Source: a bacterium UBP2_UBA4780
Lineage (GTDB): Bacteria > Edwardsbacteria > AC1 > EtOH8
Direction: 5' to 3'
Length of the DNA: 17,742 bases
NCBI GenBank assembly: GCA_002403115.1
Contig: DHHE01000039.1
Location: 5,749-23,490 of the forward strand
The notes under the pieces are model-generated. The model did not search any database. It saw nothing but the letters and a program-made list of their open reading frames with translations, and was not told where the DNA came from. The translations under genes and the position numbers were made by a program. Shown piece after piece: positions 1-7,264 of the stretch. The number at the start of each line of letters is the position of its first letter. Positions within the stretch are counted from its first letter, which is position 1.

Positions 1-1
1 G

Positions 2-871
2 GAGTCGAGGGGGGCGGCGCCTTCCTATATCGTTTCCGATAACCCCTACCTGGCCTGGGCCAAGGCGGTCACCCTCTTCGTCCAGGCAACGGCCGAGAAG
101 CCTGCGCCCGGCGTCCATCCATCCGCTTTCGCCGATCCATCGTCCAAGATCGACCCGGCCGCCTCCATCGGAGCCCAGGCGGTAGTCGAGTCCGGGGCCG
201 AGATCGGGCCGGGGACCGTGGTCATGCCCCTGGCCTATGTCGGCAAGAAAGCGAGGATCGGCCGCGACTGTCTGATCTATTCCCATGTCTCCATCCGCGA
301 GGACTGCGTGCTGGGCGACCGGGTGATCCTGCACTGCGGGACGGTCATCGGTTCGGACGGGTTCGGCTACGCCAGGGACGGGGCCAGGCAGTTCAAGATA
401 CCGCAGGTGGGCAACGTGGTCATAGGGGACGACGTGGAGATCGGGGCCAACGTCACCGTGGACAGGGGGGCGGCCGGACCGACCGTCATCGGCCGGGGAA
501 CAAAGATAGACAACCTGGTGCAGATAGCCCACAACGTGAGGATAGGCGAGGACTGCGTGGTGGTGGCCCAGTCCGGCGTGGCCGGGTCCACCAAGCTGGG
601 GGACCGGGTGATCCTGGCGGCCCAGGCCGGGGTCATCGGGCACATCGAGATCGGGGACGACTCCATGGTCGGCGCCCAGTCGGGCGTGCCCAAATCCCTG
701 CCGCCGAAGAGCATCGTCTTCGGCTATCCGGCTCGGCACCACATGAAGGCCAAGCGGATCGAGGCGGTGGTGGACCGCCTGCCGGAATACGCCAAAAGGG
801 TGCAGGAGCTGGAGAAAAAGGTGGCCGAGCTGGAAAAAGGGATGGGGGAGAAGAAAAACAGGGAAAATTAA
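2..871 (+). CDS. lpxD: UDP-3-O-acylglucosamine N-acyltransferase (LpxD), 5'-truncated by window edge
   Basis: LpxD transfers a 3-hydroxyacyl chain to the 2-amino group of UDP-3-O-acylglucosamine, the third step of lipid A synthesis, in the cytoplasm. The frame is open from base 2, well before the first ATG at 218, and the upstream residues (VSDNPYLAWAKAVTLF) match the end of the LpxD N-terminal uridine-binding domain. So ATG 218 is internal and the true start lies outside the window. The rest is a left-handed beta-helix built from hexapeptide repeats (IGxxxxIG-type turns). It carries the family motif FGYARDG and the catalytic-His region QIAHNVRIGE. The tail (after FGYPARHHMK) is a charged helix with heptad character (VQELEKKVAELEK), as in the LpxD C-terminal helix. 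It is the only plus-strand gene and is followed by an intrinsic terminator. Identification is confident; missing are roughly the first 60 residues. Confidence 0.96.
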   Translation, partial: ESRGAAPSYIVSDNPYLAWAKAVTLFVQATAEKPAPGVHPSAFADPSSKIDPAASIGAQAVVESGAEIGPGTVVMPLAYVGKKARIGRDCLIYSHVSIREDCVLGDRVILHCGTVIGSDGFGYARDGARQFKIPQVGNVVIGDDVEIGANVTVDRGAAGPTVIGRGTKIDNLVQIAHNVRIGEDCVVVAQSGVAGSTKLGDRVILAAQAGVIGHIEIGDDSMVGAQSGVPKSLPPKSIVFGYPARHHMKAKRIEAVVDRLPEYAKRVQELEKKVAELEKGMGEKKNREN

Positions 872-907
872 AACATGGCGTCATCCAGTGCTTGCCGGTA
901 TCGAGTA

Positions 908-944
908 GAACAGCTCCGCTTTAAGTTAGCGGGGCTGTTCTTTT
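908..944 (+). terminator. Rho-independent terminator of lpxD
   Basis: The 13-nt arms 908-920 (GAACAGCTCCGCT) and 928-940 (AGCGGGGCTGTTC) pair fully, with one G-T wobble, around a 7-nt loop. TTTT follows at 941-944. It sits 36 bases after the lpxD stop. There is no T-run on the other strand, so it acts on plus-strand transcripts. Confidence 0.9.
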
Positions 945-1055
945 ACCCGGAATGCCAACGCGCCACGGCGGGCGCACCGAGCCGAACGCCGTGACGGCGG
1001 CGCTCTTTCGGCATCGAATCCGGGTCAGGGGCGGCAGGGATCGGTCCAAGCCGGC

Positions 1056-1211
1056 CTATCTTATCAGTACGATAAATACGCCCGCAGCGATTGCGAGGAT
1101 GGCCATAATAGTGCCGAGTCCCGAGAAGTTGAGGCTCAACAACGGTATCAGGCCCGTTAAGATGAGCCAGATGCCCAGCAGGAGCATGCCAAGATTCTTT
1201 GGTAATTTCAT
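1056..1211 (-). CDS. 51-residue hydrophobic membrane protein
   Basis: A 51-residue protein starting MKLPKNLG and made almost entirely of two hydrophobic segments: about residues 8-26 (LLLGIWLILTGLIPLL) and 32-50 (LGTIMAILAIAAGVFIVLI), joined by a short SLNFSG turn. This predicts a two-pass inner-membrane hairpin. Very similar short two-helix proteins are widespread in environmental bacteria, without a known function to my knowledge. The ATG at 1211 is preceded by AAAGGG about 10 bases upstream. The frame also stays open upstream into the decayed DUF4239 remnant (to 1481), so a longer translation is possible on paper, but the conserved small-protein start is at 1211. It may be co-transcribed with whatever remains of the upstream pseudogene. 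Confidence 0.75.
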   Translation of the reverse strand: MKLPKNLGMLLLGIWLILTGLIPLLSLNFSGLGTIMAILAIAAGVFIVLIR

Positions 1212-1817
1212 TGGAGGGACCCTTTCTGCGGTTGAGTTGAGAGTGTTTTGCGGAAAACGAGGGCCGGCACGCCACCGACCAACGCTCCGGTTCATCTGGA
1301 GCATGCTGCACTGGCTCATCCGGGCCAGCCCCCGCTGCGGACGGTCGTGATCGATGACGAGGAGGATTGCCAAGACGACGATGGCCGAGTAAACCGCTGT
1401 CGGCACCTGAATCCGGGCGCCGCCCAGACCGTTCCCATACCCGGAGATCCCCGCAGCCAGTATCGCGAAGTCCAGCAGCACAACAGCGCGCTCTCCGGAA
1501 CGTGATTGATCACGGCCACATCGCGCTGAGATTTATAGTAGAGGTTCCGCCGCCGCGGCAGCGTTTGCCATTTGCCACAATCTACTTCCGGTAATCGTAC
1601 CGGGAGAGAACCATGGCGAGCGTGAATCCAAGAAGAAGGGAGAGCAACCCCAGGAACGCAACTTGCGTGCCGATGATCTGCATTCGGGTCAGCTAATTGT
1701 GTGTTTTAGACCCCCTGCACCAAGTCGACAGCCCAGTTCACCCGCAAAAGTCAGAAGGCATAAAAGCGCTACGGCGATCAATGTTATCGATTGCTTGTAG
1801 AGGAACGCGTATGGCAT
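1212..1817 (-). pseudogene. Decayed DUF4239 (bestrophin-like) membrane protein gene
   Basis: No single frame is open, but pieces of a DUF4239-type membrane protein appear in the right order across three frames. Piece A starts at ATG 1817 behind a good Shine-Dalgarno (AAGGAGA, 1821-1827): MPYAFLYKQS, a membrane helix, then LGCRLGAGG. Piece B (about 1683-1515, another frame) has the first conserved helix GLLSLLLGFTLAMVLSRYD, a TAG at 1584-1582, then TSTINLS. Piece C (about 1519-1483) reads VAVINHVPES. Piece D (1481 on) gives AILAAGISGYGNGLGG, a helix, and the terminal signature DHDRPQRGLARMSQCSML. That implies three frameshifts, one in-frame stop and an internal deletion (roughly 100 residues of the usual about 250 are missing). 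The natural stop is also gone, and frame D runs into the 51-residue gene downstream. Family assignment is from memory of conserved motifs. Confidence 0.78.
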
Positions 1818-1820
1818 AGA

Positions 1821-1827
1821 TCTCCTT
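1821..1827 (-). promoter_or_regulatory. Ribosome binding site of the DUF4239 pseudogene
   Basis: AAGGAGA on the minus strand, 3 bases upstream of the ATG at 1817. It is still intact although the gene behind it is broken, and it fixes the original start of that gene. Confidence 0.6.
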
Positions 1828-1860
1828 GGCGAGCTGCCATGGCCTGTTAAGGGTTAGCTT

Positions 1861-2088
1861 CTATTTGGTCTTGGCGAGAAATTTATCCGGCATTTTCAAG
1901 TCGCGCAAAGCATATTCCTTCTCGGCCGCAATCCGTATCTTCCGTGCATTGTCGAGAATAAGGCCGTAAAGCAGGTAAAAACCGTTGTCGGCGCTGTCAT
2001 CCATCACTCCGTGCTCCGCAATATCAACCATACGACCGACCAGGTTGAGTACGGTGTCCAGGTGTTTGTTCGCTTTATCAGGACTCAT
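1861..2088 (-). CDS. Hypothetical small helical protein (75 residues)
   Basis: A short soluble protein without a recognised domain. It starts MSPDKANKHLD and is predicted mostly helical, with a central FYLLYGLILDNARKIR segment and a Lys-rich tail (MPDKFLAKTK). There is no signal peptide and no obvious membrane segment. Two ATGs are possible, at 2094 and 2088. The only purine-rich element upstream (TTAGG) has normal spacing for the second, so 2088 is preferred, weakly. It lies among small minus-strand genes, with 108 bases separating it from the upstream two-helix membrane protein gene. The reading frame has normal coding character and its plus-strand overlap has no better candidate. No function can be proposed. 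Confidence 0.6.
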   Translation of the reverse strand: MSPDKANKHLDTVLNLVGRMVDIAEHGVMDDSADNGFYLLYGLILDNARKIRIAAEKEYALRDLKMPDKFLAKTK

Positions 2089-2202
2089 GATCATTGCCTA
2101 AGGTTGCCTTTAAGGTGTGCATGTTGACGATATGAAGGTATTCTAATGGGGAACATGAGGTAGGCGACAGTGCCGTCAATGGATCCGAATTGCAGGGGTG
2201 GA

Positions 2203-2424
2203 CTAGCCCTTCCTGGTTCTGACAAGCAGGAGCACGCCCCCAAGAACTATCGCCCCCACCCCGGCCCAGAGCGGAAAGTAGACCGTACGTGTTTCATTTA
2301 CCGACAGCTCGAACGATCCCAGCTTGGCCCGGTGGGTCTGCCTGGTGTATCTGAACCCGCCATAGGCCAAGCCCAAGCATCCGGCGACGATCAGCAAGAT
2401 TGCCACGATTTTGATGGTGTTCAT
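2203..2424 (-). CDS. Small two-helix membrane protein (73 residues), DUF3185-like
   Basis: Residues 4-22 (IKIVAILLIVAGCLGLAYG) and about 52-68 (LWAGVGAIVLGGVLLLV) are membrane helices. They flank a polar loop with FRYTRQTHRAKLGSFELSVNETRTVYFP, and the protein ends in the basic RTRKG. This arrangement (N-terminal helix with AYGG-F-YT, a loop of alternating beta-type residues, a Gly-rich second helix, a basic end) is that of a common family of short inner-membrane proteins. I recall it as DUF3185-like, and the function is unknown. The ATG at 2424 follows AAAAGGATG with good spacing. It sits 71 bases downstream of the eRF1-like gene, and may be part of the same transcript. Confidence 0.75.
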   Translation of the reverse strand: MNTIKIVAILLIVAGCLGLAYGGFRYTRQTHRAKLGSFELSVNETRTVYFPLWAGVGAIVLGGVLLLVRTRKG

Positions 2425-2495
2425 TTCTTCATCCTTTTGGATTATTGTTAAGGAAAGCGCACCCGACAGCCTCTGGAGGGACGAAACACTCCGTA

Positions 2496-2951
2496 TCAGC
2501 CATTAGGGCTTGCCTGTCGGTGCTGATTGGATCTTCTTGCCGGGCGCCGACCGGCAAAATGCCTATGAACCTTGGCTGCGATCTGGCGGTCCGTCATCTT
2601 GTCGACCGATTCAACGGATGCTATCCGTCCGCCGAGCCCGGCTTTGACAAGTCGCGCCTTCAGTTCGCCCTTGGCTTCGCCGGGCCCTAGCAACAATATG
2701 GATTCCGCGCTGCCGATGCAGGCGATGACCGCGGTGTAGTAGAGGTTGAGATGACCCGTCAGGGACCTCTGACGGCTGTCGTCCGCGGGGACCAGCTGCG
2801 ATTCAAAGCGGCCCTTGAGAGGGGAGTCCCCGGAACGACGGAGCTGCCGTTCCGTATTCGATATTACCAGCCCTATCTCCTCGCCTTTGCCGGTGACCGT
2901 TACGACCACGGCCTTCTTGTGGTCTATCCACAAACCGACCCCTGATCTCAT
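2496..2951 (-). CDS. eRF1-domain-3-like (baeRF-type) conserved protein
   Basis: A 151-residue protein opening MRSGVGLWIDHKKAVVV, with a middle LNLYYTAVIACIGSAESILLLGPGEAKGEL and an end VESVDKMTDRQIAAKVHRHF. The order WIDHxxA / LGPGxAKxxL / E-(T/S)-V-D-xMTDxQ is that of bacterial proteins related to domain 3 of release factor eRF1/Pelota, often labelled 'translational machinery protein'. They are proposed to act at ribosomes but are little studied. Here only that single domain is present. The last 20 or so residues (GRRPARRSNQHRQ) are basic. A strong AAAGGAGA lies 4 bases before the ATG. Its ATG overlaps the stop of the upstream STAS-like gene (ATGA), which implies translational coupling. The domain call is from motif memory; a ribosome role is inference. 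Confidence 0.72.
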   Translation of the reverse strand: MRSGVGLWIDHKKAVVVTVTGKGEEIGLVISNTERQLRRSGDSPLKGRFESQLVPADDSRQRSLTGHLNLYYTAVIACIGSAESILLLGPGEAKGELKARLVKAGLGGRIASVESVDKMTDRQIAAKVHRHFAGRRPARRSNQHRQASPNG

Positions 2952-3403
2952 TGTTCTCCTTTCTCTTTCGGTAGCCCCGTAAAAGCCGCTTCGGGGGATT
3001 CGCGGGGCGGGGCGTTTTCGGGCGTTGCGTCATCGGGTGAGAGAATCCAGCGAAGGGCCATTTCATAGTCCGTGAAGGCATTGACCGAGAAACCTTGGTT
3101 GTGGGAGCAGGTCTCGAAGAAATGAGCCAGGTCGAAGTTGACCCCCGGCGCGACCAGCAGCGCCACTTTTCTTCGGAATGCATCGCCATGACGGGAAAGC
3201 TCCGATGCCAGTTCATAAAGATCCGGCACCGACAAGTCGCTCCGCGTGCCCCGGAAATCGACGAAAAGCTCGTAATCTGCCGGGGGAGACTCGGCTTTAG
3301 CGATATCGGCCAGAAGTTTGCGGCTCGAAGTGATGTCGATGATGCCGGCGGGGGTCACCTCAATAAACTCGGATGCGGTGATGATCTTGATCTTCGTGGC
3401 CAT
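2948..3403 (-). CDS. STAS/SpoIIAA-like domain protein
   Basis: A 151-residue soluble protein. Its first 125 residues resemble SpoIIAA-like/STAS folds: an opening strand pair (IKIITASEFIEVTPAGIIDI), helix SSRKLLADIAKA, strand YELFVDFRGT, a helix around VPDLYELASELSRHG, strand KVALLVAPG, then AHFFETCSHNQGF and a last helix YEMALRWIL. A disordered Pro/Glu-rich tail follows from about residue 126. STAS proteins act as anti-sigma antagonists or as domains that bind lipids or nucleotides. No partner kinase or sigma factor adjoins it, and I cannot point to a phosphorylatable Ser. The start at 3403 has an AGGAGG 7 bases upstream. It overlaps the eRF1-like gene by 4 bases (ATGA). It is first in this little operon, 152 bases downstream of the last receiver gene. 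Confidence 0.68.
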   Translation of the reverse strand: MATKIKIITASEFIEVTPAGIIDITSSRKLLADIAKAESPPADYELFVDFRGTRSDLSVPDLYELASELSRHGDAFRRKVALLVAPGVNFDLAHFFETCSHNQGFSVNAFTDYEMALRWILSPDDATPENAPPRESPEAAFTGLPKEKGEQ

Positions 3404-3555
3404 GGGAAACCTCCTAATTCAATGGCGATTCAACAATGCCGGAACAAGGATTGTTTAACCGGGGTAAATGAATATCGTCGGTATTTGTAAAAAATAGCGG
3501 TGATAGCGCCGGTATTAATGACCGAGCGAAGGCAAAAGAAAAGGAACCGATTCAC

Positions 3556-3918
3556 TCATCCGATCAAGTCCCTGATCTTAGCAGACAACTCGGCGATCCT
3601 GAACGGTTTAGTGACGTAGTAATCTGCTCCGGCAGAGAGCCCGGTTTCGATGTCCTTGTCCTGGGTCTTGGCGGTGACCATGATCACCTTGATCGTCTGC
3701 AGGCCCGGGTCGGCCTTGATCAGTCGGCAGATTTCGAATCCGTCGAGACCAGGCATCATAACGTCAAGCACCATCAGGTCCGGGACAACCGATCGTGCCT
3801 GCTGCAGGGCAGAGGCGCCGGAGGTGGCTTGCGAGACCAGGTAATGTCCGCGGGTAAGCAGGTCGGAGATAAGCAACAACATGTTGGGGTCGTCGTCGAC
3901 CACCAAAATCCTTTTCAT
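3556..3918 (-). CDS. Stand-alone response regulator receiver protein (CheY/Spo0F-like)
   Basis: A 120-residue single receiver domain: the acidic pocket DDD at 8-10, the phospho-acceptor Asp52 in LDVMMPG, the switch Thr82 in MVTAK, and the conserved Lys104 in TKPF. Nothing follows the domain, so it has no output of its own and must act through protein contact or phosphotransfer. MKRILVVDDD opens the protein, and a GGAG lies 6 bases before the ATG. It is the last of six signalling genes, 31 bases after the next receiver gene, and most likely in the same operon. The likely phospho-donor is one of the two kinases encoded upstream (4369-5580 or 7265-9640), which is inference from neighbourhood. 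Confidence 0.93.
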   Translation of the reverse strand: MKRILVVDDDPNMLLLISDLLTRGHYLVSQATSGASALQQARSVVPDLMVLDVMMPGLDGFEICRLIKADPGLQTIKVIMVTAKTQDKDIETGLSAGADYYVTKPFRIAELSAKIRDLIG

Positions 3919-3949
3919 CCCACGCTCCTTGAGTATGCACAGGATACGG

Positions 3950-4306
3950 TCAGGCCAGGAGTTCGTTCACCTTGGCCTTAAACTCCTGAAGGTTAACAGG
4001 TTTGGTGATGTAGGCGGACACGCGCCCGACATTAAAGACGTAATCGTCCTCTAGGTGCTTGAATGCAGAACAGACGATGATCGGCGTCGTCTTCTTAAGC
4101 TCCCGGATCTTCTGAACGACCTCCAGCCCGTTCATGTCGGGCATCTTGATGTCGAGGATTATCAGGTCGTAGTCGTCTTTGATGATCTTGCGCACAACCT
4201 CGCGCCCGGTGGCGACCGAGATCACCTCGTGTCCGGCTTCGGTCAAAACCTCATCGAAAAGCAGCCTGATGTTAACCTCGTCGTCGGCTACCAGTATCCT
4301 CTTCAT
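3950..4306 (-). CDS. Stand-alone response regulator receiver protein
   Basis: A 118-residue single receiver domain with the acidic pair at Asp8-Asp9-Glu10, phospho-acceptor Asp52 (LDIKMPD), Ser80 where most receivers have Thr (VCSAF), and Lys102 (TKPV). All catalytic positions are therefore present. A GGAG lies 4 bases upstream of the ATG at 4306. The stop of the PAS histidine kinase gene (4369) is 62 bases upstream, which makes that kinase the natural partner. It resembles the other stand-alone receiver (3556-3918) in size and start (MKRILV), but the two are clearly diverged (for example NIRLLFDEVLTEAG against NMLLLISDLLTRGH), so they are not a recent duplication. No output domain. Confidence 0.93.
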   Translation of the reverse strand: MKRILVADDEVNIRLLFDEVLTEAGHEVISVATGREVVRKIIKDDYDLIILDIKMPDMNGLEVVQKIRELKKTTPIIVCSAFKHLEDDYVFNVGRVSAYITKPVNLQEFKAKVNELLA

Positions 4307-4368
4307 TCATCTCCTTTATGACTTGCGATGGCGATCGTATCGTGCCGTTGAATGACGCGCAGGATGCG

Positions 4369-5580
4369 TTATAAAGCCGGCAGATCGCGAGCGCAGGGAA
4401 GGGAAAGGGTGAAGACCGTGCCGTTGAGCAAGTCGCTTGTGACCGTGACCTTGCCCAAATGCTCCTCGGCTATTTTCTGGATGATGGCCAGACCGAGGCC
4501 GGTTCCAGCCTGCTTGGTGGTGAAGAACGGCTTGAAGATGTCCTCGAGGTTCTCCGGCGGTATGCCGCAGCCGGTGTCTGCCACGGTCATCTCTATCCAG
4601 GGAATCCCGTTGTGGTCGGCGCGTATGGCGGAAAGCGTCACCAACCCGCCGGAATCCGTGGCATCGAGAGCATTGTTCACCAGGTTAAGCATCACCCGTT
4701 CCAGCCGCACCGAATCACCCCGGAACGCGGGCAGATCGTCGCCGATCCTGGTCTCGATGACAACCCCTTTGCGAGCGGCCAGAGCTTGTTTGGACGAGAG
4801 AACCTGATCGGCCAGGGCTTTAAAGTCGATCAATGTGATTATGTTCTTTTTCTGATGGGCGAAGTCGAGTATGTCAGAGATCAAATCATCAATGCGGAAC
4901 GATTCGTGCACGATGATGTCAACATACTTGCGGAGCTTGTCGGAAACATAGATCTTCATCTGCAAAAGCTGGCTGAATCCGGCGATAGAATTCAGCGGGT
5001 TGCGGATCTCGTGGGCCATCACCGCGGCCATTTCGCCCAGTATCGCCAGCTTCTCGGAATGCTTTACCCGCTCCTCGAGGCTTTTTGTCTGGGAAAGGTC
5101 GGTGAAGACTGCGATGGCCCCGTTGGAACCCGTCGTCTGGCTGTAGAGAAGAGAAGTGGAGACGCCAAGAGGTATCTCACGGCCGTCGGCCGTTGTTATC
5201 ACCAATTCGTTACGACGAATATTGACGCCTGTCTCCATGGTGCGCGACAGCAGGCGTTCCAACGGTTCCAGCCGGGGATTGTCCCGAAGCGGCTTGCCGA
5301 TCATGGTCGAGGCCGGTGCGCCGAACAAGCTGGACGCCACGCGGTTGAACGTCGTGACGGCGCCGTTGAGGTCGACCACGAGCACGCCGCTGCTGAGGCT
5401 GGCCAGGATATTCTCGTTGTATTCCTTCAGGATCTTGGCGCTTTCGCCGGCCCGGAGGATCTCAACGTTGGCAGCCTCTACCTCATGGCGAAGGCGCTGC
5501 TCGAACAGCTCTTTGGTGCGACGCTTGCCCTGGAACAGGGCGCACGGAGGCAGACAGGGCGTTCCCAGGAACGACCTCAT
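4369..5580 (-). CDS. PAS-domain sensor histidine kinase, no membrane segment (NtrB/AtoS-like)
   Basis: With the start chosen here the protein has 403 residues; positions below count from the alternative ATG at 5613. Order: a basic Cys/Pro-containing N-terminus, a coiled region (LFEQRLRHEVEAANVEILR), a PAS domain about 66-175 (ILASLSSGVLVVDLNG), a dimerisation helix with phospho-acceptor His201 in MAHEIRNPLNSI, and an ATPase domain with N-box NLVNNALDA (310-318), G1 DTGCG (346-350), F-box FKPFFTTK and G2 GTGLGL (370-375). It is a complete kinase of the class seen in NtrB/AtoS. ATG 5580 is preferred because AAGGATAAGG lies just before it, while ATG 5613 has no binding site and a stop in frame upstream. 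The absence of transmembrane helices implies a cytoplasmic signal, sensed by PAS. Likely target: the receivers downstream. Confidence 0.93.
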   Translation of the reverse strand: MRSFLGTPCLPPCALFQGKRRTKELFEQRLRHEVEAANVEILRAGESAKILKEYNENILASLSSGVLVVDLNGAVTTFNRVASSLFGAPASTMIGKPLRDNPRLEPLERLLSRTMETGVNIRRNELVITTADGREIPLGVSTSLLYSQTTGSNGAIAVFTDLSQTKSLEERVKHSEKLAILGEMAAVMAHEIRNPLNSIAGFSQLLQMKIYVSDKLRKYVDIIVHESFRIDDLISDILDFAHQKKNIITLIDFKALADQVLSSKQALAARKGVVIETRIGDDLPAFRGDSVRLERVMLNLVNNALDATDSGGLVTLSAIRADHNGIPWIEMTVADTGCGIPPENLEDIFKPFFTTKQAGTGLGLAIIQKIAEEHLGKVTVTSDLLNGTVFTLSLPCARDLPAL

Positions 5581-5730
5581 CCTTATCCTTAATGAAGCAA
5601 ACGGTATATTCATGGTCGTGACAAAGAATTAAACGATACCAGAGACGCATGATCTGAACATTGAACCCTGACCCGCGGATGCCCGGGGAAATGGCGCAAA
5701 AGGAGCAAAAGCGAACCCGTTAGGCCGCCC

Positions 5731-6855
5731 TCACGGGAAAACAGCGCGTATCCCGCTGGAAAACGGGATTATGGTGTCGAACGCCTGCGGTTGATCGGAG
5801 CTATATTGCCGCTTGATGGCTAGTATCTCCTCCTGAACGGAAAAGAAGGCATCCGCCACATCCGGATCGAAATAGCTTCCCCGGCCCTCCCGGATTACGG
5901 CCAGGGACTCCTCCACGGAAAACGATTCTTTGTAGTGTCGCTTGGAGGTCACGGCATCGAAAACATCGGCGATGGCGGCGATGCGGCAGGAGATGGGTAT
6001 CTCAAGGCCCTTGAGATTATGGGGATATCCGCTGCCATCCCACTTCTCGTGATGGTGCAGGGCTATGGTCGAACCCAACTTTATGAATTCTGCGTCCGAG
6101 CCGCTGAGGATCTTGGCACCAATGACCGTGTGTCGTTTCATGATTTCCCATTCCCCGGGATCAAGTTTGGACGGTTTATTAAGTATCCGGTCGGGAATAC
6201 CTATCTTGCCCAGATCGTGCATGGGCACTGCATATAGAATAGTCTCAATGGTGTCGCTGTCCAGGCCCATGCGGCGGGCTACGGCGGCGGAATAGCGGCT
6301 CATGCGCTGGATATGCGCGCCAGTCACCTCATCCTTGCTTTCAGCTGCCATTGACAAACGATAGATCGTCTCAAGTGAGGCCGACTTTAACTGTTCAAGG
6401 GCATTCTTCAGGTCCTTGGTTCTGCCGGCAACCTCTGACTCCAGCTCCTTCCGGTAATTGCCCATCAAGTCGTTGTAGGCCTTGACCTTTAGCAGGGACC
6501 GGACCCGGGCTAAAAGCTCCATCTTGTCAACCGGCTTTGTGATGAAATCGTCGCACCCGGCCTCGATACCCTTGACCCGGTCCTCAGTATCACGCAATGC
6601 GGTGACCAGGATAATGGGAAGCAGTCGGAGTTCTTCGTTCTGGCGGACCCGGCGGGCAACTTCGAATCCATCCATGCCCGGCATCTTTACGTCAAGCAGA
6701 ACCAGGTCGATGCGATTATCGGATAGTTTTCCCAGGGCCTCTTCGCCGCTGGCCGCCGTAATAAAAGTATAATCCTGCGGCGAAAGATATGCCTCGAGCA
6801 GGTCAATGTTTTGGGGCTTGTCATCTACAAGCAGTATTAACGGTTTGTCCTTCAT
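5731..6855 (-). CDS. Response regulator with HD-GYP output: c-di-GMP phosphodiesterase (RpfG-like)
   Basis: A 374-residue protein. Receiver at about 5-125: acidic pair Asp11-Asp12, phospho-acceptor Asp55 (LDVKMPG), Thr85, Lys108. A coiled linker (KELESEVAGRTKDLKNALEQLKS) leads to an HD-GYP domain at about 160-345, with metal ligands in HDLGKIGIPD (His213, Asp214), the later HHHEKWDGSGYP stretch (GYP at 276-278) and IADVFDAVTSKR. All signature residues of active HD-GYP phosphodiesterases are present, so phosphorylation by a kinase of this island should control hydrolysis of c-di-GMP to GMP. AAGGA lies 7 bases before the ATG at 6855. It lies 33 bases after the receiver gene upstream and 150 bases before the next kinase gene. 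It is the only recognisable output in the island. Confidence 0.95.
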   Translation of the reverse strand: MKDKPLILLVDDKPQNIDLLEAYLSPQDYTFITAASGEEALGKLSDNRIDLVLLDVKMPGMDGFEVARRVRQNEELRLLPIILVTALRDTEDRVKGIEAGCDDFITKPVDKMELLARVRSLLKVKAYNDLMGNYRKELESEVAGRTKDLKNALEQLKSASLETIYRLSMAAESKDEVTGAHIQRMSRYSAAVARRMGLDSDTIETILYAVPMHDLGKIGIPDRILNKPSKLDPGEWEIMKRHTVIGAKILSGSDAEFIKLGSTIALHHHEKWDGSGYPHNLKGLEIPISCRIAAIADVFDAVTSKRHYKESFSVEESLAVIREGRGSYFDPDVADAFFSVQEEILAIKRQYSSDQPQAFDTIIPFSSGIRAVFP

Positions 6856-6888
6856 TTCCAGTTCCTTAAGGATACGACACGAAAAGGA

Positions 6889-7263
6889 TTAGGCGTGAGT
6901 ATGAATGTAACTGCCAATCTCCATCGCAAAGGTGCGCGTATTGATCGGCTTGCCGATGAACCCGCTGTTCGCTATGTCCTGTATCTCCTCTTTGCCCTCC
7001 GCCATGACGGAAGCGGTCACAAATACGATGGGAATGTCGCGTGTCACTTCGTCCTGACGCAATATCTTAGCGGCTTCGGAACCGCGCATATCCGGGAGCC
7101 GCACATCCATGATGATGACATCGGGCTTCTCTTTCCTGGCTAGGGCAATGCCAATGGAGGCATTTTCGGCCACAAACACTTCAAAGCCGGCAGTCTCCAG
7201 CAGGTCTTTTTCCAACGTCAGATTGTTCCCGTTGTCGTCGACGACCAGCGCTCTCTTCCTCAT
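6889..7263 (-). CDS. Stand-alone response regulator receiver protein
   Basis: A 124-residue single receiver domain: Asp9-Asp10 acidic pair, phospho-acceptor Asp53 (IMDVRLPD), Thr83 (FVTASV) and Lys105 (GKPI). There is no output domain. The ATG at 7263 comes 1 base after the stop (7267-7265) of the four-PAS kinase. Its GGAGG binding site lies inside the end of that kinase gene, so the two are translationally coupled and very probably form a cognate kinase-receiver pair. The HD-GYP gene follows 33 bases downstream. The receiver could be a phosphate shuttle or sink between the kinase and the HD-GYP protein, as in branched phosphorelays; that is inference. Confidence 0.93.
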   Translation of the reverse strand: MRKRALVVDDNGNNLTLEKDLLETAGFEVFVAENASIGIALARKEKPDVIIMDVRLPDMRGSEAAKILRQDEVTRDIPIVFVTASVMAEGKEEIQDIANSGFIGKPINTRTFAMEIGSYIHTHA

Positions 7264-7264
7264 C

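Noticed and set aside
987..999. CGCCG-TGA-CGGCG inverted repeat after the 51-residue gene
   Set aside because: 5-bp stem with a 3-base loop and no T-run; insufficient for a terminator call.
943..1311. Minus-strand open frame of 122 codons overlapping the 51-residue gene
   Set aside because: It is in another frame, Arg/Pro/His-rich, and has no binding site; the 51-residue frame has conserved membrane-protein character.
4459..5592. Long plus-strand open frame (377 codons) opposite the PAS kinase
   Set aside because: It is an exact antisense shadow of a gene with all kinase motifs; its own translation has no recognisable domain.
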